64,000 bases of DNA from Phytoseiulus persimilis (lineage: Eukaryota; Arthropoda; Arachnida; Mesostigmata; Phytoseiidae). The stretch is from positions 1,736,001-1,800,000 of the forward strand of contig CM075102.1 in assembly GCA_037576195.1 (NCBI GenBank), in the 5' to 3' direction. Position numbers and translations under genes: made by a program. Positions 49,419-60,517 of this stretch are shown here, one piece after another. The notes below the pieces were generated by a model. The model saw nothing but the letters and a program-made list of their open reading frames with translations. It was not told the origin of the DNA and did not search any database. Every line of letters starts with the position of its first letter. Position 1 is the first letter of the stretch.

Positions 49419-50198
49419 GTATGCAGTCGGCCTTGTCAGGGGGGAATCGTTGAGAGACGGTGACAACACCTTACCCAGTTGATTCAGATTCATTCCTTTT
49501 CTCCGCTAGACGGTTACGGCGCCGCGGGCTACGTCGATACAGCGGAGCTCGCTTCGAGGTTCGGCGCCCTCCGCGGCGGTCACCGAGAGTCAGTCGCGCA
49601 TGGGGCTCACGGTCGTTCGGCAGGACATCACGGACGCGCATCACTGCTCCACAGAGACCGCGCTTACGGCTATGAAAAGGAGTATGGCTACGACCGGGTG
49701 TACTCCAACGCGCAAGGGTAGGTGATCCTTCGAGCGGTTGTGATTTTCAGATTCTGTTCTCGCCTTCGATGACATTCGGCTGAGTCATCAGTAGAGTCTG
49801 GAAGTTTAGGTGTTCCGTCGAGATTATCCCCGCAATGTAATGGATCAATCCAAGAGGATTGATGGAATAATCTAGAAAAATCACCTGAACTCCCAGGCTT
49901 TATTGATCAGGTCCTGACGTTGGGTTTGCAAAGGGGAGAGAGGGTGAAGGCGGCGCGACAACGAGTCACGTCGACCGAGCTTGAGGGCTTGGAATAATTA
50001 TTTGTTGACGGCAGTTATGGAGAACATGACGCCGCCTACGGGAATCACGGACTCCAATCCAGTGCCGCGGGCTACGGTCTTCAACAGGATGAGCAATTTG
50101 GGAGAGTCGCCCGCCAAGGCAACGGCCAGCACGCTGTGGCGCTGGGACGTCAAAACAACGCCTATGGCAACATGCTGCTCGGAGGCTATGGTTACTGA
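49268..50198 (+). CDS. secreted Tyr/Gly-rich cuticle-like protein, 180 residues, three exons
   Basis: Exons 49268-49418, 49510-49717 and 50015-50198 join in frame with GT/AG borders (ACAG|GTATGC..CGCTAG|AC; CAAGG|GTAGGT..GGCAG|TT). The first ATG opens a signal peptide (MRPVVVFAALAGLLVDAQ). The mature part is rich in Gly, Tyr, Ala and His: GAYYGYGADYGRVYDDAY, a His-rich middle (VAHGAHGRSAGHHGR), then YGYEKEYGYDRVY. The last exon has AAGYGLQQDEQFGRVARQGN and ends LLGGYGY before TGA. No chitin-binding RR motif or cysteine pattern is seen. Low-complexity Tyr/Gly secreted proteins are typical of arthropod cuticle, silk or cement, so an extracellular structural role is inferred. A TATA box and AATAAA frame the gene. 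Confidence 0.9.
49419..49509 (+). other. cuticle-like gene intron 1 (91 bp)
   Basis: GTATGC to a pyrimidine-rich end (TTCCTTTTCTCCGCTAG). Confidence 0.85.
49510..49717 (+). CDS. cuticle-like gene exon 2
   Basis: A split Asp, 68 codons and a split Gly. It opens with GYGAAGYVDTAELASRFG and ends with DRVYSNAQ. Reading on into the intron meets TAG at once (CAA GGG TAG), so an unspliced transcript would give a 120-residue protein. Confidence 0.88.
49718..50014 (+). other. cuticle-like gene intron 2 (297 bp)
   Basis: GTAGGT to GACGGCAG. It contains a small inverted repeat (ATCAATCC/GGATTGAT) near 49843. Confidence 0.8.
50015..50198 (+). CDS. cuticle-like gene exon 3
   Basis: After acceptor TTGACGGCAG the exon gives 60 residues of the same composition in the phase required by exon 2, ending GGYGY and TGA. 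Continuation of the Tyr/Gly/Gln-rich pattern across the junction supports the model. Confidence 0.87.
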
Positions 50199-50212
50199 AT
50201 GAATACGCTCTG

Positions 50213-50218
50213 AATAAA
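50213..50218 (+). terminator. polyadenylation signal of the cuticle-like gene
   Basis: AATAAA lies 15 bp after the TGA stop, giving a very short 3' untranslated region. The spacing is close but usual for compact arthropod genes. Confidence 0.75.
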
Positions 50219-52024
50219 CTCAGACCTGCTGGGACCTCAACGAGTGGTTTCCATGTTTGTTAGCTCAGAACAAACAGAGTCCGGGATAGATAAAACGGAG
50301 GAAGTCTTGTTGGCTCCGGTTTATCGAGACATTCTCGAATCGGTCCGCTTCGGTTCGATCGAAGAGGCAGATTACCGTCTTCTCCCGAGTCGAGTCTATA
50401 CGACAGGCTCGCTCCCGAGTTTCGGCCTTCCAGCCTAGGAACCTTAAACAGGAATCATGTTTCTCATGGACGGGTACCCCTCGGAGGACACGCTTCGCCT
50501 TGAGGAAGTGAGCGAGGAGTCGATCGAGAGAACGGAATTCCATGCTGCCCGTTATCCACGACGGAAAAGTCCTTTCGGCGCGTTGTCGATCATGAACGGC
50601 ATCGACGGAATGTTTTCGAAACCGAGGCCGTTCCTCCCCCTCCTTTCGCAGCTCCGACGCGCTCTCCTTTCTCTCTTCGTGTCATACCCCCGCTCCTCTG
50701 TTTGGTCGTCGTTGGCGCTGTTGCTGTTTTCGTCTCGTTTCATTGCAAAACGACCGGGCTTCGGGAGCTGCGGGCACAAAGCAACCGAACAGATCCCGCT
50801 CGGCAAGGGCAGACTACGCGCGACGGAGCGAGCAATCTGCGCACGGGAACACACTCGCTATCTGTCTCGATTCCTGTTCAGTATCAATCTCCTTCTCGGA
50901 ACACAGTGGACCCGGTTCTCTGTCGGTTGGACAAGGCAGATGGATGAGCACTGCAGATTCGAAACTCCTAAATTTGCATCCGGCTGCATTCGCTGCTCGG
51001 TATTATCGTCCTGGGTCGAGTTTTCCCAAGCAAAACGTAGAAGTGCCCTCTGGCCCAGCTCTGCGACGCCGAATGCCAGGAAATGCTCTCAGGATTCCTT
51101 CTTTCCGGTGAAACTCTGGAGAACACAGGAGGAACGTCCTGAATTCGGGAAGCGAGGGCAACGCGGATTGGGAAGCCACGCTAGAACAGAGCGGATGGAA
51201 CGGGATGGACGACAGCAGGGACCACCTCAGAAGAAGCGACTGGACAGAGGAGGAAATATAGAGCGACGGGGGGAGAGAGCACGAGAGGATCAAAGGAATT
51301 CTAAATTCATTTCGACAGGCATATGATTCCCAGAGGCGCACAACCGACCCCGCAGGCGGCGGTGACGACAACAAGAACATCGATGGCGACACAGGAGACG
51401 AAAACGACGGACCGCAACTTTTCCGAATTTCTGTTCTCTGCGTCCGCTCGCCGACTGGTCGATCGCACAAACAGATGGGTGGACGTGCGTGTGAGTCCCA
51501 GCGTCGACAAAAATGAAACCTCCGCCCTATTCGATCCTAGGCTCATGGAGCGGGGGATTTCAATGAAAAACGCAACAACAACGTAATGAGTATCGTCGGG
51601 GAACAAGCCGTGGCATCGTAAGTGAGTCTCAGAATGAAAATGTCAAACAACACACCCTTAACGAAGGTAGCTGTGAACGGGCAAGTGGGGGCGGGGATCC
51701 ACGATGAGATAGAATGGAACGGGTTCAAGACCGAGGTCAGGGCCGGGCCGAAGAGGGAATCGACGGGGGTGAAAATTTCGAGCGGGGATCAATCCAATAA
51801 GGTTCGGAACTCATCGTAATCTGGCGCTTGTTCCGACGCTATCGTTGAAATCAATGCTGTTCGCTCTTGTTCTGTTGTTTCCTCTCTCTTCGCTTTCTTC
51901 TGTTCCTGCGGCTCCTCTCCTCTTCATTCGGCTATGATTTCCAGACTTTTCTCCGGCGACCCGGTATCGGAAATTGAGGAGCTTGTTGGAAAGTAGAGCC
52001 GGACGTTCCTCTTCCCAGAACAAT

Positions 52025-52037
52025 CCCCCCCCCCCCC
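52025..52037 (+). repeat. poly(C) run, 13 nt
   Basis: A pure run of 13 C followed by TCCCCC. Confidence 0.93.
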
Positions 52038-53205
52038 TCCCCCGCCTCTCCTCGACCCCTGCCCTTCTTCACACATTTCTTTGTCTCTCTCACAGCCTGT
52101 CCCCCATGTCTTTCGTTCTTGTTTTCAGCTTTGTCCCCAGCCCACCAGCTCTGTCATCCCCGTTCGGTTGCTGCAAGCGTGTTCTCGGACGATCTATTGC
52201 CGAATCAGCATCGTTTGCTGACTTGAGGGAGGGGACGGGGCGGAACGATCGGTGGGTTGCTCCCACTGTATGACTTCTGTCGTTTGGCTGGCTTGCACGA
52301 ATGCAGGCTCACTGAATGCGGCAGTGGCATTTATTATTTTCGCTTGCGACTTGGAGCGGAGGCATTGAAGGCTTCAAGGCGGTGGCCTTCGACCTCTCGA
52401 GTGCCTCCAGCGAGCAACAACTGTGGTTCTATCTGCTTCCGTCTGTTTATGTGTCTGCGTTGTTCGTGCGTGTGTTTTGTCTTTCGTCTCTCGGTTTGTC
52501 TGCCCGGTCGGTCGGCCGACCGTCCCCCCGACCTTCCCCCCGCCTGTCTTACTGTCAGCCTGCTCGCTCGGTGGTCGGCGGATCGGTCAGACGGTCGTTT
52601 CTCGGTCTGTCCGTGCGTGCACTGGATGTTATGTGAGCCGATGTAGCTTTGTCGCATTTGCTGGGTTCGCTCCATAATTAATAAAAGCAGGCAGCTCTGC
52701 GGAAAACAGTGTTGCAGCCTCCAACTGCTCTGTCCTCCTCCGTCCTTCCTCGCTCCCCGTCTCCTTATCTCCCTCCCTCTCTATTCTCTACGGCATCTAA
52801 TGCAATAAACAGATCCATTAGACGAGACTTGCGACTACGCAAGCAACGGCGGCGGGTTGTAACTGCGGAACGTATGCAGCGAATGGAACGTTATTCAAGT
52901 TATCCACCGGTAGTATTCGATTCCCTCGTCCGCGATGAAGTTCAAACTGAATCTCTGCTTCCAGTCAATTTCCTCTCCGCATATTTGATCTCCTGGCGCG
53001 TTCCTTATATGCGCGACAGCGCGAAATGAGAGGGAAGGAGCAGCATCTCTCCCAGACGGGCTGGGGAACAGAGAGAAGGAGGAAAGAATCGAAGGAAACG
53101 AAGAAATATTAGGAGTCCACGTTTCCTCTCACTCCCGAACGCGACAGCGGTCATGGAACACCAATTCACACCGGGAGGAATCTGATGAAGAGGACTAGCA
53201 GGCTC

Positions 53206-53221
53206 GGGGGGGGGGGGGGGG
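53206..53221 (+). repeat. poly(G) run, 16 nt
   Basis: A pure run of 16 G. Confidence 0.95.
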
Positions 53222-56200
53222 ACCGTAAAAGAGGGCGAGCAGGCTCTGAGGGAAACCGAGGATGGAGACGAGCAAGGCGGAGAGGGAAGTGAGGAAGAGA
53301 AGGAGCAATAGCAGCGGAAAGACGACGACTGCTAAAAAGTAAAGAAGCTAATTTCCCCGGAGATCTCAAAGAGCACGCGGAGCAAAATTAGAGTCTCGCC
53401 CCAGCTACTGAAACCATCGAAGCGCCTGTGTATCACAGCAGTGCAAAGAACACACACAGCAGAGGGGAACGTCGTCAATAACTTCAACGTCCTCATCAAT
53501 AACGTCAATGTCGTTTTCGACGACCCTGGTTACAAATCTTCGCCTTGCTGCCAGTCCGAAGCAGATCCCGGCGTCCACGCCTAGCGCCGAGAAGAGATAA
53601 AGGGTGCTGGAGAACCTTGAGTGATAGATCCAGGCAGGGCAATCCAGGAAGAGCGAGCAGACAGAGGGAGAGGGTTTTGGAACAGGAGAGAAGGATGAGG
53701 GGTGGGGAAAGGAAGAGAAGAGGGGGAATAAGAGGATGAAGACACTTCGCTAGGGGCTCGCGCCACTTATTGAAGCGTGTGTTGTTTTTTGTGAGGCCGT
53801 CACCGCCGCTGTATGGACAAACGGATGTGTTAGCTGTCGGCCGATGATAAAAGACGTGTTTTCGGGCGCGCATTGATGGAGGTATTCGCCCGGCTGAAAC
53901 ACTCTCTAATAACCCTCATTAGCGAAGTTCCTCCCCCAATCGTCCCCTGATCGCTCCCCCACCGACGTTGCGTGGGTGCCAGAACCGCGGAAGCGCTGAA
54001 CAGCGGCAGGAAAAAGCGATCGAAAACGAACTAATCAGGATTTGGGTCCAAGCATCGTTTCCATGTCGATCTCGGACTCGGGTTGAGCTCCGAGAAGGAA
54101 GTTCCCTTGATGAGGTATCCTGCGTGGATGCGTTCATCCCAGGCATGCCGCTCGGCGAACGAATGAAATGACCCGCTTCGGCTCTATAGCAGAGCTCGAA
54201 CAGTCAAACTTGACTTGATCCGATTCGACTGAATAGCTCGATCTAGCTGTTTGTCCGTTCTGTGGACCGTCGGGGGTCCGTGCGGCGCTCGACCATGTAT
54301 TGTGAATGTTCTGAACGGTCCTGAAGACACTCAACCGGCGTATCATCGTGGATGAAGCTGCACCAATCCAGATGGAAGTGATTAGTCGGGCGATTTGGGA
54401 GGAGGAAATGACAAATAGAAGCTCGGTACATGGCTTTCACCTAATTGAACTCCAGGCATTAATTAGTGATGCTCATCGATGCCTGGAATCACCCTGCCTG
54501 TTTGGCCGGCGTGGAAAGAGGCCGGTGCGCCGACCGGCTAGTGAGCTCGCCAGTAAGCCACTCGAGAAGAGCTATCGGGGCTTTGGAGGAGGTCTCGTCA
54601 AAACGGGAGGAGTATGTGGGCGACGATGTCTGCTTGCGGATAGGAGCTCTCAAGCTTTTCAGCATGGGCCAACGAATATTCTCCACAGGAGCTCAGAACC
54701 CGATGGTTCGCGATCATACCAGGTGATATTCGTTGAGTCGGCGACGAGGACCCACCTCGAGGGATCATCATAACGTCAATGGGGCTCGATCTCTCAGCGA
54801 TCGCGGCTCGGAATTCAACGCTTAGCGTTCCCTGACGGCGACGCACTCCGTCAACGGTAAGCTGACGGCACCGCTACACCTCATGAATGGTGTTGATGCA
54901 AACATCGGCTCCATTAAAGTGGAGGAATAAAGCTTGCGCGCTCAAACTATGCGAACCATACTCGCGTTCCGCAAACAACCGCCCTGCCCACCGTGTCTCG
55001 CAATTGATAGCCTTCGACTGTCTCTGGTGACAACGTTCTGCCATCGTCGCAAGTACCTCAGCCACCGGGTGTTCGGCCGATACGGGAGATAATTGCTGAA
55101 CAGCAATGAACGACGTTAGCGTATCTGACCCTACAAGCGCCAACGGTCAGCTATGGTGTCCGGCTCCTAGAACGAGTGGGGCGCTCATTTATAGAGCTCG
55201 CAGATTTGACCCTGAAGTCTCCAGCCTTCTCACCACCAGATGGATCTCAACGTAGGCTATTAAAAATTTGATAGATGCCGTTTCCACCGCATTTTCGTCG
55301 ACGCTCAGTTCAAAACGGTGGTTTCCCCCTTCGAGGATCTTTGGAGAACCATTTCACCCCGTCAAACGACGGCTCATCGGAGCCGCCCAGTCGTTCAACA
55401 AGTCGCCCAGTTCTCGACACTGACAGCGAATCGCCTTCGAGTTCGTTTGCGCGTGCCTGCTCCCGAAAGAGGAGGGAGACTTCCTCATCTTTTGCGGAAC
55501 GACTTTCCAACGCTCTGAAAGAGGTTGACGCCCTCCATACTTTTATACCGCAGCAGCTGGTTGTGGAGCACCTGTAGAGGACCACAGTCACCATAGAAGG
55601 AGTACCACTCGAAACTAGTCGAGATATTCCTGTGCCAATATTTCCTTCTCATGGGTCGCACCGGTGGTGGATCCCCAACTTGGCCGCTGGAGCCTTGTCA
55701 CTGATCGCTACAGAGCTCTTGAATCTGGTGCTTGCGGCTCAGCCCACCGGAGAGCGCCAGCCGCCAGCGTTATGCGCCAAGCGTTCCGGAACAACTTTGC
55801 GGGAACATCACCAAAACTGGAAAATTTTTCGAAGACGCCTCGGAACTCAGATAAACATCGAAAAATCTTCCCCTTTGTCGCTTCGCGCCCTGGGCCGCAG
55901 CCCCCGATTCCCACGTGAAATTGTGCTCTATATTCGGCGCGTTCGGTGATGAATGCGTTCGCGATGCTCCCAATCGTCGAGAGGAGAAAACTGGAATCTG
56001 GAGCGTTAACGAGTTCTCAGATGTCAAATTACCATATGATCGGAACATTCAGAATCACTGTTCCGCTTCAGAGGTTTACCCGAAGACTTATCTTGAATGG
56101 CCGTGTTTGCTCTGCGGTGTTTGCGTGTTGCAAAATAGATGCGCGAGCCATGTGACGCAGTGCCTTTCAACGCTTTTCTTCGTACTGAGGTTCTGTCAGC

Positions 56201-56822
56201 TGGACGGGTTGACGACGCTGAACGGATACAGACGGCGGCGGATAGGCAGCGCGAACCAGACGTGCCGTCTGAGGTTTACAACGGTTCTCCATCTGCATTC
56301 CATGACGGGTTCCCACGGGCCAGAGGAGTCGAGGATATGACGCAGTCAGTCCCCGATACGAAGTGGAGTCACGTTGAACGGAAACGCCGATGCGGATACC
56401 GCGTATAATGTAGCCGTGCTCTCAGGCTGCTTGTCAGCAAGTCGGAAGGCCAACCGGTTGCCTGGCTGCCGGCCGGCCTGCCAAGCGGAAGGCCCACACA
56501 GGCCTCTCATTAGTGACTAAGCAATAGAGCGAAAGAGTGAAAAATGAGAGATCACAGCACCACGGCCAAGTCCACATGCTGACTTGACGACAAAGTGGCT
56601 CTGTCTGAGTCGACCCAGTACTTAACCGGGTGACCGGACGGCTTGTTCCGCCCACGATGCGCCGTGTCGGGCTCGTCCGACTCGCGGATGACGGCTCAGA
56701 GGGAAGCTTTCAGAGTTTTGAAAGATCCAGCAACGTGGCGTGCAACTCGACAGAGCTCGAATCTCTCAAACAGCTCCACTGGTCCTGGCTTTGGCGGTCC
56801 GGACGCTTGTCGGGGCGTCGAC

Positions 56823-56846
56823 GGGGGGGGGGGGGGGGGGGGGGGG
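56823..56846 (+). repeat. poly(G) run, 24 nt
   Basis: A pure run of 24 G, the second longest homopolymer here. Confidence 0.95.
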
Positions 56847-58159
56847 AGAGACACAAAAGACGCACCCGCTGACAAAGGACTGCGCTAAATGTTTCTTGTG
56901 TCAGCTGATGCAATGCAGTTTCTCAGTGACACACCCCCGAGGATATCGCGACGATGAATGAACTCTTGCCGAGATTATGCCACGAGCTCTGCACAAGGAC
57001 TAGGAGATGCCGGGGAGCGGTAGAGCTGTGTTGGAGGGCGGAGAGGAGATCAGACTTGTGGTACCCACGGCCGCAGCGGCAGCAACAAGCTCCGTGAAGC
57101 GAACACGTGATGCGGGAACGTGCCGATGATGATATCCAACTGACGTGCCGATGAGGATCGCGCAGTGGGACATCGAGCCTCTAATGGCTGTGATCGATGC
57201 TTGCGTCTCGGGAAGGCCCTCAGACTGCTCGATTTCTGAGGGAAATTCACCGTTCCGTCAAATGAGCTGAATTAATCGCGATACGGTGGCAGCTGACCAA
57301 CTGCATCAAAAGCACCGCCTGGATGCGAGTTTCGAGCCTGCTGCGCATGGCAGCGATACATCTGTTCCCCACTAGGGGTTGTTTGATCGATGCTCCGCGG
57401 AATTCCGGCGGGGAACGCTCGGATGATTCAGCGGGGGACAAGAGGAAAATGCCGCCGATGAGTTATGCGGCGTGTTCTCGAATGTACCGGACCTCTGCGC
57501 GGTAGTTGTTCATCGCCGCCGTATTTCGTGTGCTCGTGGTGGTTGCTGTGTTTCACCCGTCGATGATTGATCCGCGTGAGATCCCTGAGGGTGCCAGCGA
57601 GGACTTTCTCATGGGAGAAACGTGTTGCGCTGACGGCGGGGAAGCTCCGTGTCGTGATCCGCATCGCACGCCATTGAGCGGGGACAGCAATGCGGTTCCA
57701 GGAGCACTGCTCATCATCAGTGGCGGTGCTGGTTCCGCAACGTGCGGAGGACCGAAAAAAACAGAAGCCAGGTGCGGGGAACGGCCGGAATCGGGGAAAC
57801 ATAACCTTCACTGCGGCCTGCAATTCGTTCGAGACGCACTGCGAAACCATTCAGCGTGGAAATGTGTTTGTTTTCGCTGTTGGCATTGTTCGAACCGAGT
57901 GGATGCCTCTCAAGAATCGAGTGTGTTACGTCGAGCGTTCGCAGGGAAAGGACAGAAAGGCAGTCGGAGAAAGAAAATAACGGACGATGGGGGAGAACAA
58001 CCAAGCCAGAGTTAAATTGCCTGTGGAGCAATAAATGTTCGTTGGTCGTACGCTGGAGAAATGGCCCGGCTACTTCGGAATAGGCGCAACAACAGCGAGC
58101 GGCGCGAGACAGCCCATCGTAGTCTTCAACGAGGTCCCTCGCTGTCCTTCTCCTGGATG

Positions 58160-58171
58160 CCCCCCCCCCCC
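58160..58171 (+). repeat. poly(C) run, 12 nt
   Basis: A pure run of 12 C. Confidence 0.93.
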
Positions 58172-58988
58172 TCTCCCCGCTGTCGTACGCGAAGGCCTGT
58201 GTGCCACAGTGATTCCTGAGTTCCACGCTGCTCTCGAGTTCACTGTTAGCGCATCCGTGTTGATGCACGTTCCCATTCGGTCCGTGTTTCCTCGAATACC
58301 CTTCCCTCCACATTTCGCGAGTCTGGGACTCTCTTTTGGCGTGGAGCTTGCCGGGAGACGATCGGACGAAGGGCGGAACGGGCGAAATATAGACGGAGGA
58401 AGGTGTCCACCGAACAATGACGTCCTTCCCAATTCGCTCGAGGAGTTTTTCAAGGGTCAGAACTTTTTTTGCCAGGTAGAGGACACCCTGTTACTCCGAG
58501 CCGCCTTAGCCAACGGTCATGCGGCCTTCCGGGGCGACCTGTTAGTGAGCTCGCCATTCGCGCGACCACCTCGACGAGTCGCCGCTCGAAACGCATTCTC
58601 CGGCCCCCAAAACGCTCTATGCGGATGGAATTCGGGATTACCTCGATCGCTGATGATAACGCACGATCGGATCAATAGAGAGAGCCCGTGAAAGCTTACA
58701 TGTAGTTGTGTATCAGAGAAAATCAAATTCCAGATAAGCCCTGGTGGTTCGTAGTCTGTGCCGTGAGGGCTCCGAGGAAAGAGCCCCGTTATCGCAGACT
58801 CTCCGGGTCGGATCTTTCCGTAGCAAATTTTTGCCTCATAGATTTCGAGGATGACTGGAGGAACGACGGCCGGACCGCCTCTCCCCTTGAGGTCACGGAG
58901 GAAGATCTACGGAGGGAGGGAGCGCGGCGTTGGATTAGATCGGGGAAAGGCATAAACGAAACGCGGAAGAGACGAAAGAGATACTTAC

Positions 58989-59105
58989 AAGCGCTCGAAA
59001 AGGCCCCGAGGCACCTCAAACTCGAGATCCCTCCCTTGATTAACTCCAGAAGGAGGTCGAGATCACGTCTAAAAACGTCGCCCCACAGAGGGCTATCATT
59101 CACTT
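58989..59105 (-). other. possible exon of an unidentified gene
   Basis: A minus-strand frame reads SPLWGDVFRRDLDLLLELIK then GGISSLRCLGAFSSA and ends at a consensus donor (GCGCTT|GTAAGT). An acceptor-like AG lies just before it and an in-frame stop precedes that. The amphipathic, Leu-rich pattern looks protein-like, but I do not recognise it and found no partner exons. Chance is likely. Confidence 0.15.
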
Positions 59106-59806
59106 GTGCACTTGCCGATCAGGAGCAGAAGCCTCGAACGCAGGATAGACCTTGGAGATCTGGCCCGGGCAGGACGAAGCGGAGCTGACAATCGGAAGGG
59201 GGTTAGGGGCTCGAGAAATTCAAGCTCATCAACTTATTCGATTCCGGAACCTGGCTCAGCTCCCTTAGCGCGGACTATTCTATCTCTTTTCTGATGGCGC
59301 ATACCGAGGCAATATTCTCGACAAGTTCTGGACATGCCGACTGGATTGGCAGCAGCCAAGTAGAGAGCAGAAGAGAGTGGCTCTCATGAATTTATTGCTG
59401 CTCGGCTCGGTCTGTCGTTCGATTGTTCCGCCTGTGACTTCGACGTTCACGGACGGACGAATGAATGGAAGCAACACCTCACGCTCAACGGTGACAACGT
59501 GCCGTTTAGGGCCCTGGTATCGCTATGGCTTCTGAGTACGGCTCCTGGAGGCTTTTAGCATTAGCTATTACTACACGGATGATAATCCGGTCGAGAGTGC
59601 TCAGGTTTTCATCCTCTGACGGTGTGCCGGTGCTTACTTTCTCTTCGTTGTTTCTGCTCATCTCTCATGCTTGCCTGCCGGCCGGCCGTCTCGCCTGCAG
59701 AGGATCATCGGGCGGCGCAAGGCACTCAACCTTTGTTTACATAATTGTCGTCCCGTTCGTTCAACGCAGTGAAGGAGCCAATAAAGCCACTCGACGGGTT
59801 GCCGGC

Positions 59807-59838
59807 TAGTAGCCAGATACGCGATTATCTGGCTACTA
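59807..59838. repeat. perfect hairpin, 13-bp arms, 6-nt loop, with extra TATCTGGCTA copies
   Basis: TAGTAGCCAGATA (59807-59819) and TATCTGGCTACTA (59826-59838) are exact reverse complements. Two further TATCTGGCTAA copies follow to about 59859, just before the minisatellite. Confidence 0.93.
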
Positions 59839-59905
59839 TCTGGCTAATATCTGGCTAAGATTATGAAGCCTCTCAGACCGAGTCAACGATCGCGGAGAGG
59901 TACCA

Positions 59906-60517
59906 TGGTATATGGTATGGTATATGGTATGGTATATGGTATGGTATATGGTATGGTATATGGTATGGTATATGGTATGGTATATGGTATGGTATATGGT
60001 ATGGTATATGGTATGGTATATGGTATGGTATATGGTATGGTATATGGTATGGTATATGGTATGGTATATGGTATGGGATATGGTATGGGATATGGTATGG
60101 GATATGGTATGGTATATGGTATGGTATATGGTATGGTATATGGTATGGTATATGGTATGGTATATGGTATGGTATATGGTATGGTATATGGTATGGTATA
60201 TGGTATGGTATATGGTATGGTATATGGTATGGTATATGGTATGGTATATGGTATGGTATATGGTATGGTATATGGTATGGTATATGGTATGGTATATGGT
60301 ATGGTATATGGTATGGTATATGGTATGGTATATGGTATGGGATATGGTATGGGAGATGGTATGGTATATGGTATGGTATATGGTATGGTATATGGTATGG
60401 TATATGGTATGGTATATGGTATGGTATATGGTATGGTATATGGTATGGTATATGGTATGGTATATGGTATGGTATATGGTATGGTATATGGTATGGTATA
60501 TGGTATGGTATATGGTA
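59906..60517 (+). repeat. minisatellite, 12-bp unit, about 51 copies
   Basis: The unit ATGGTATATGGT repeats for about 612 bp. Rare variants have ATGGGATATGGT (three in a row near 60073-60108 and one near 60337) and ATGGGAGATGGT (near 60349). The unit has no stop codon in any of the six frames, which produces long spurious open frames (for example Met-Val-Tyr-Gly repeats). There is no signal peptide, splice evidence or conserved flank, so this is not called a gene. Confidence 0.96.

Larger units (their letters stand above)
50219..59806. other. ~9.6 kb without a supported gene
   Basis: It contains poly(C/G) runs at 52025, 53206, 56823 and 58160, GTCGGTCGG-type repeats near 52.5 kb, and a purine-rich block near 53.2-53.75 kb. 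The longest open frame (50457-51326, 289 residues) is Arg/Ser/Leu-rich and has no domain. A possible minus-strand exon at 58989-59105 is listed separately. Confidence 0.55.

Noticed and set aside
50457-51326. 289-residue plus-strand open frame just after the cuticle-like gene
   Set aside because: No recognisable domain, composition unlike a folded protein, overlapping frames on both strands; no promoter or splice support.
54874-55143. 89-residue minus-strand frame that looks mildly protein-like
   Set aside because: No family motif, no splice sites or start context; cannot be told from chance.
55275-56408. Chain of plus-strand frames as a possible retroelement
   Set aside because: No reverse transcriptase, integrase, protease or zinc-knuckle motif could be seen in any frame.
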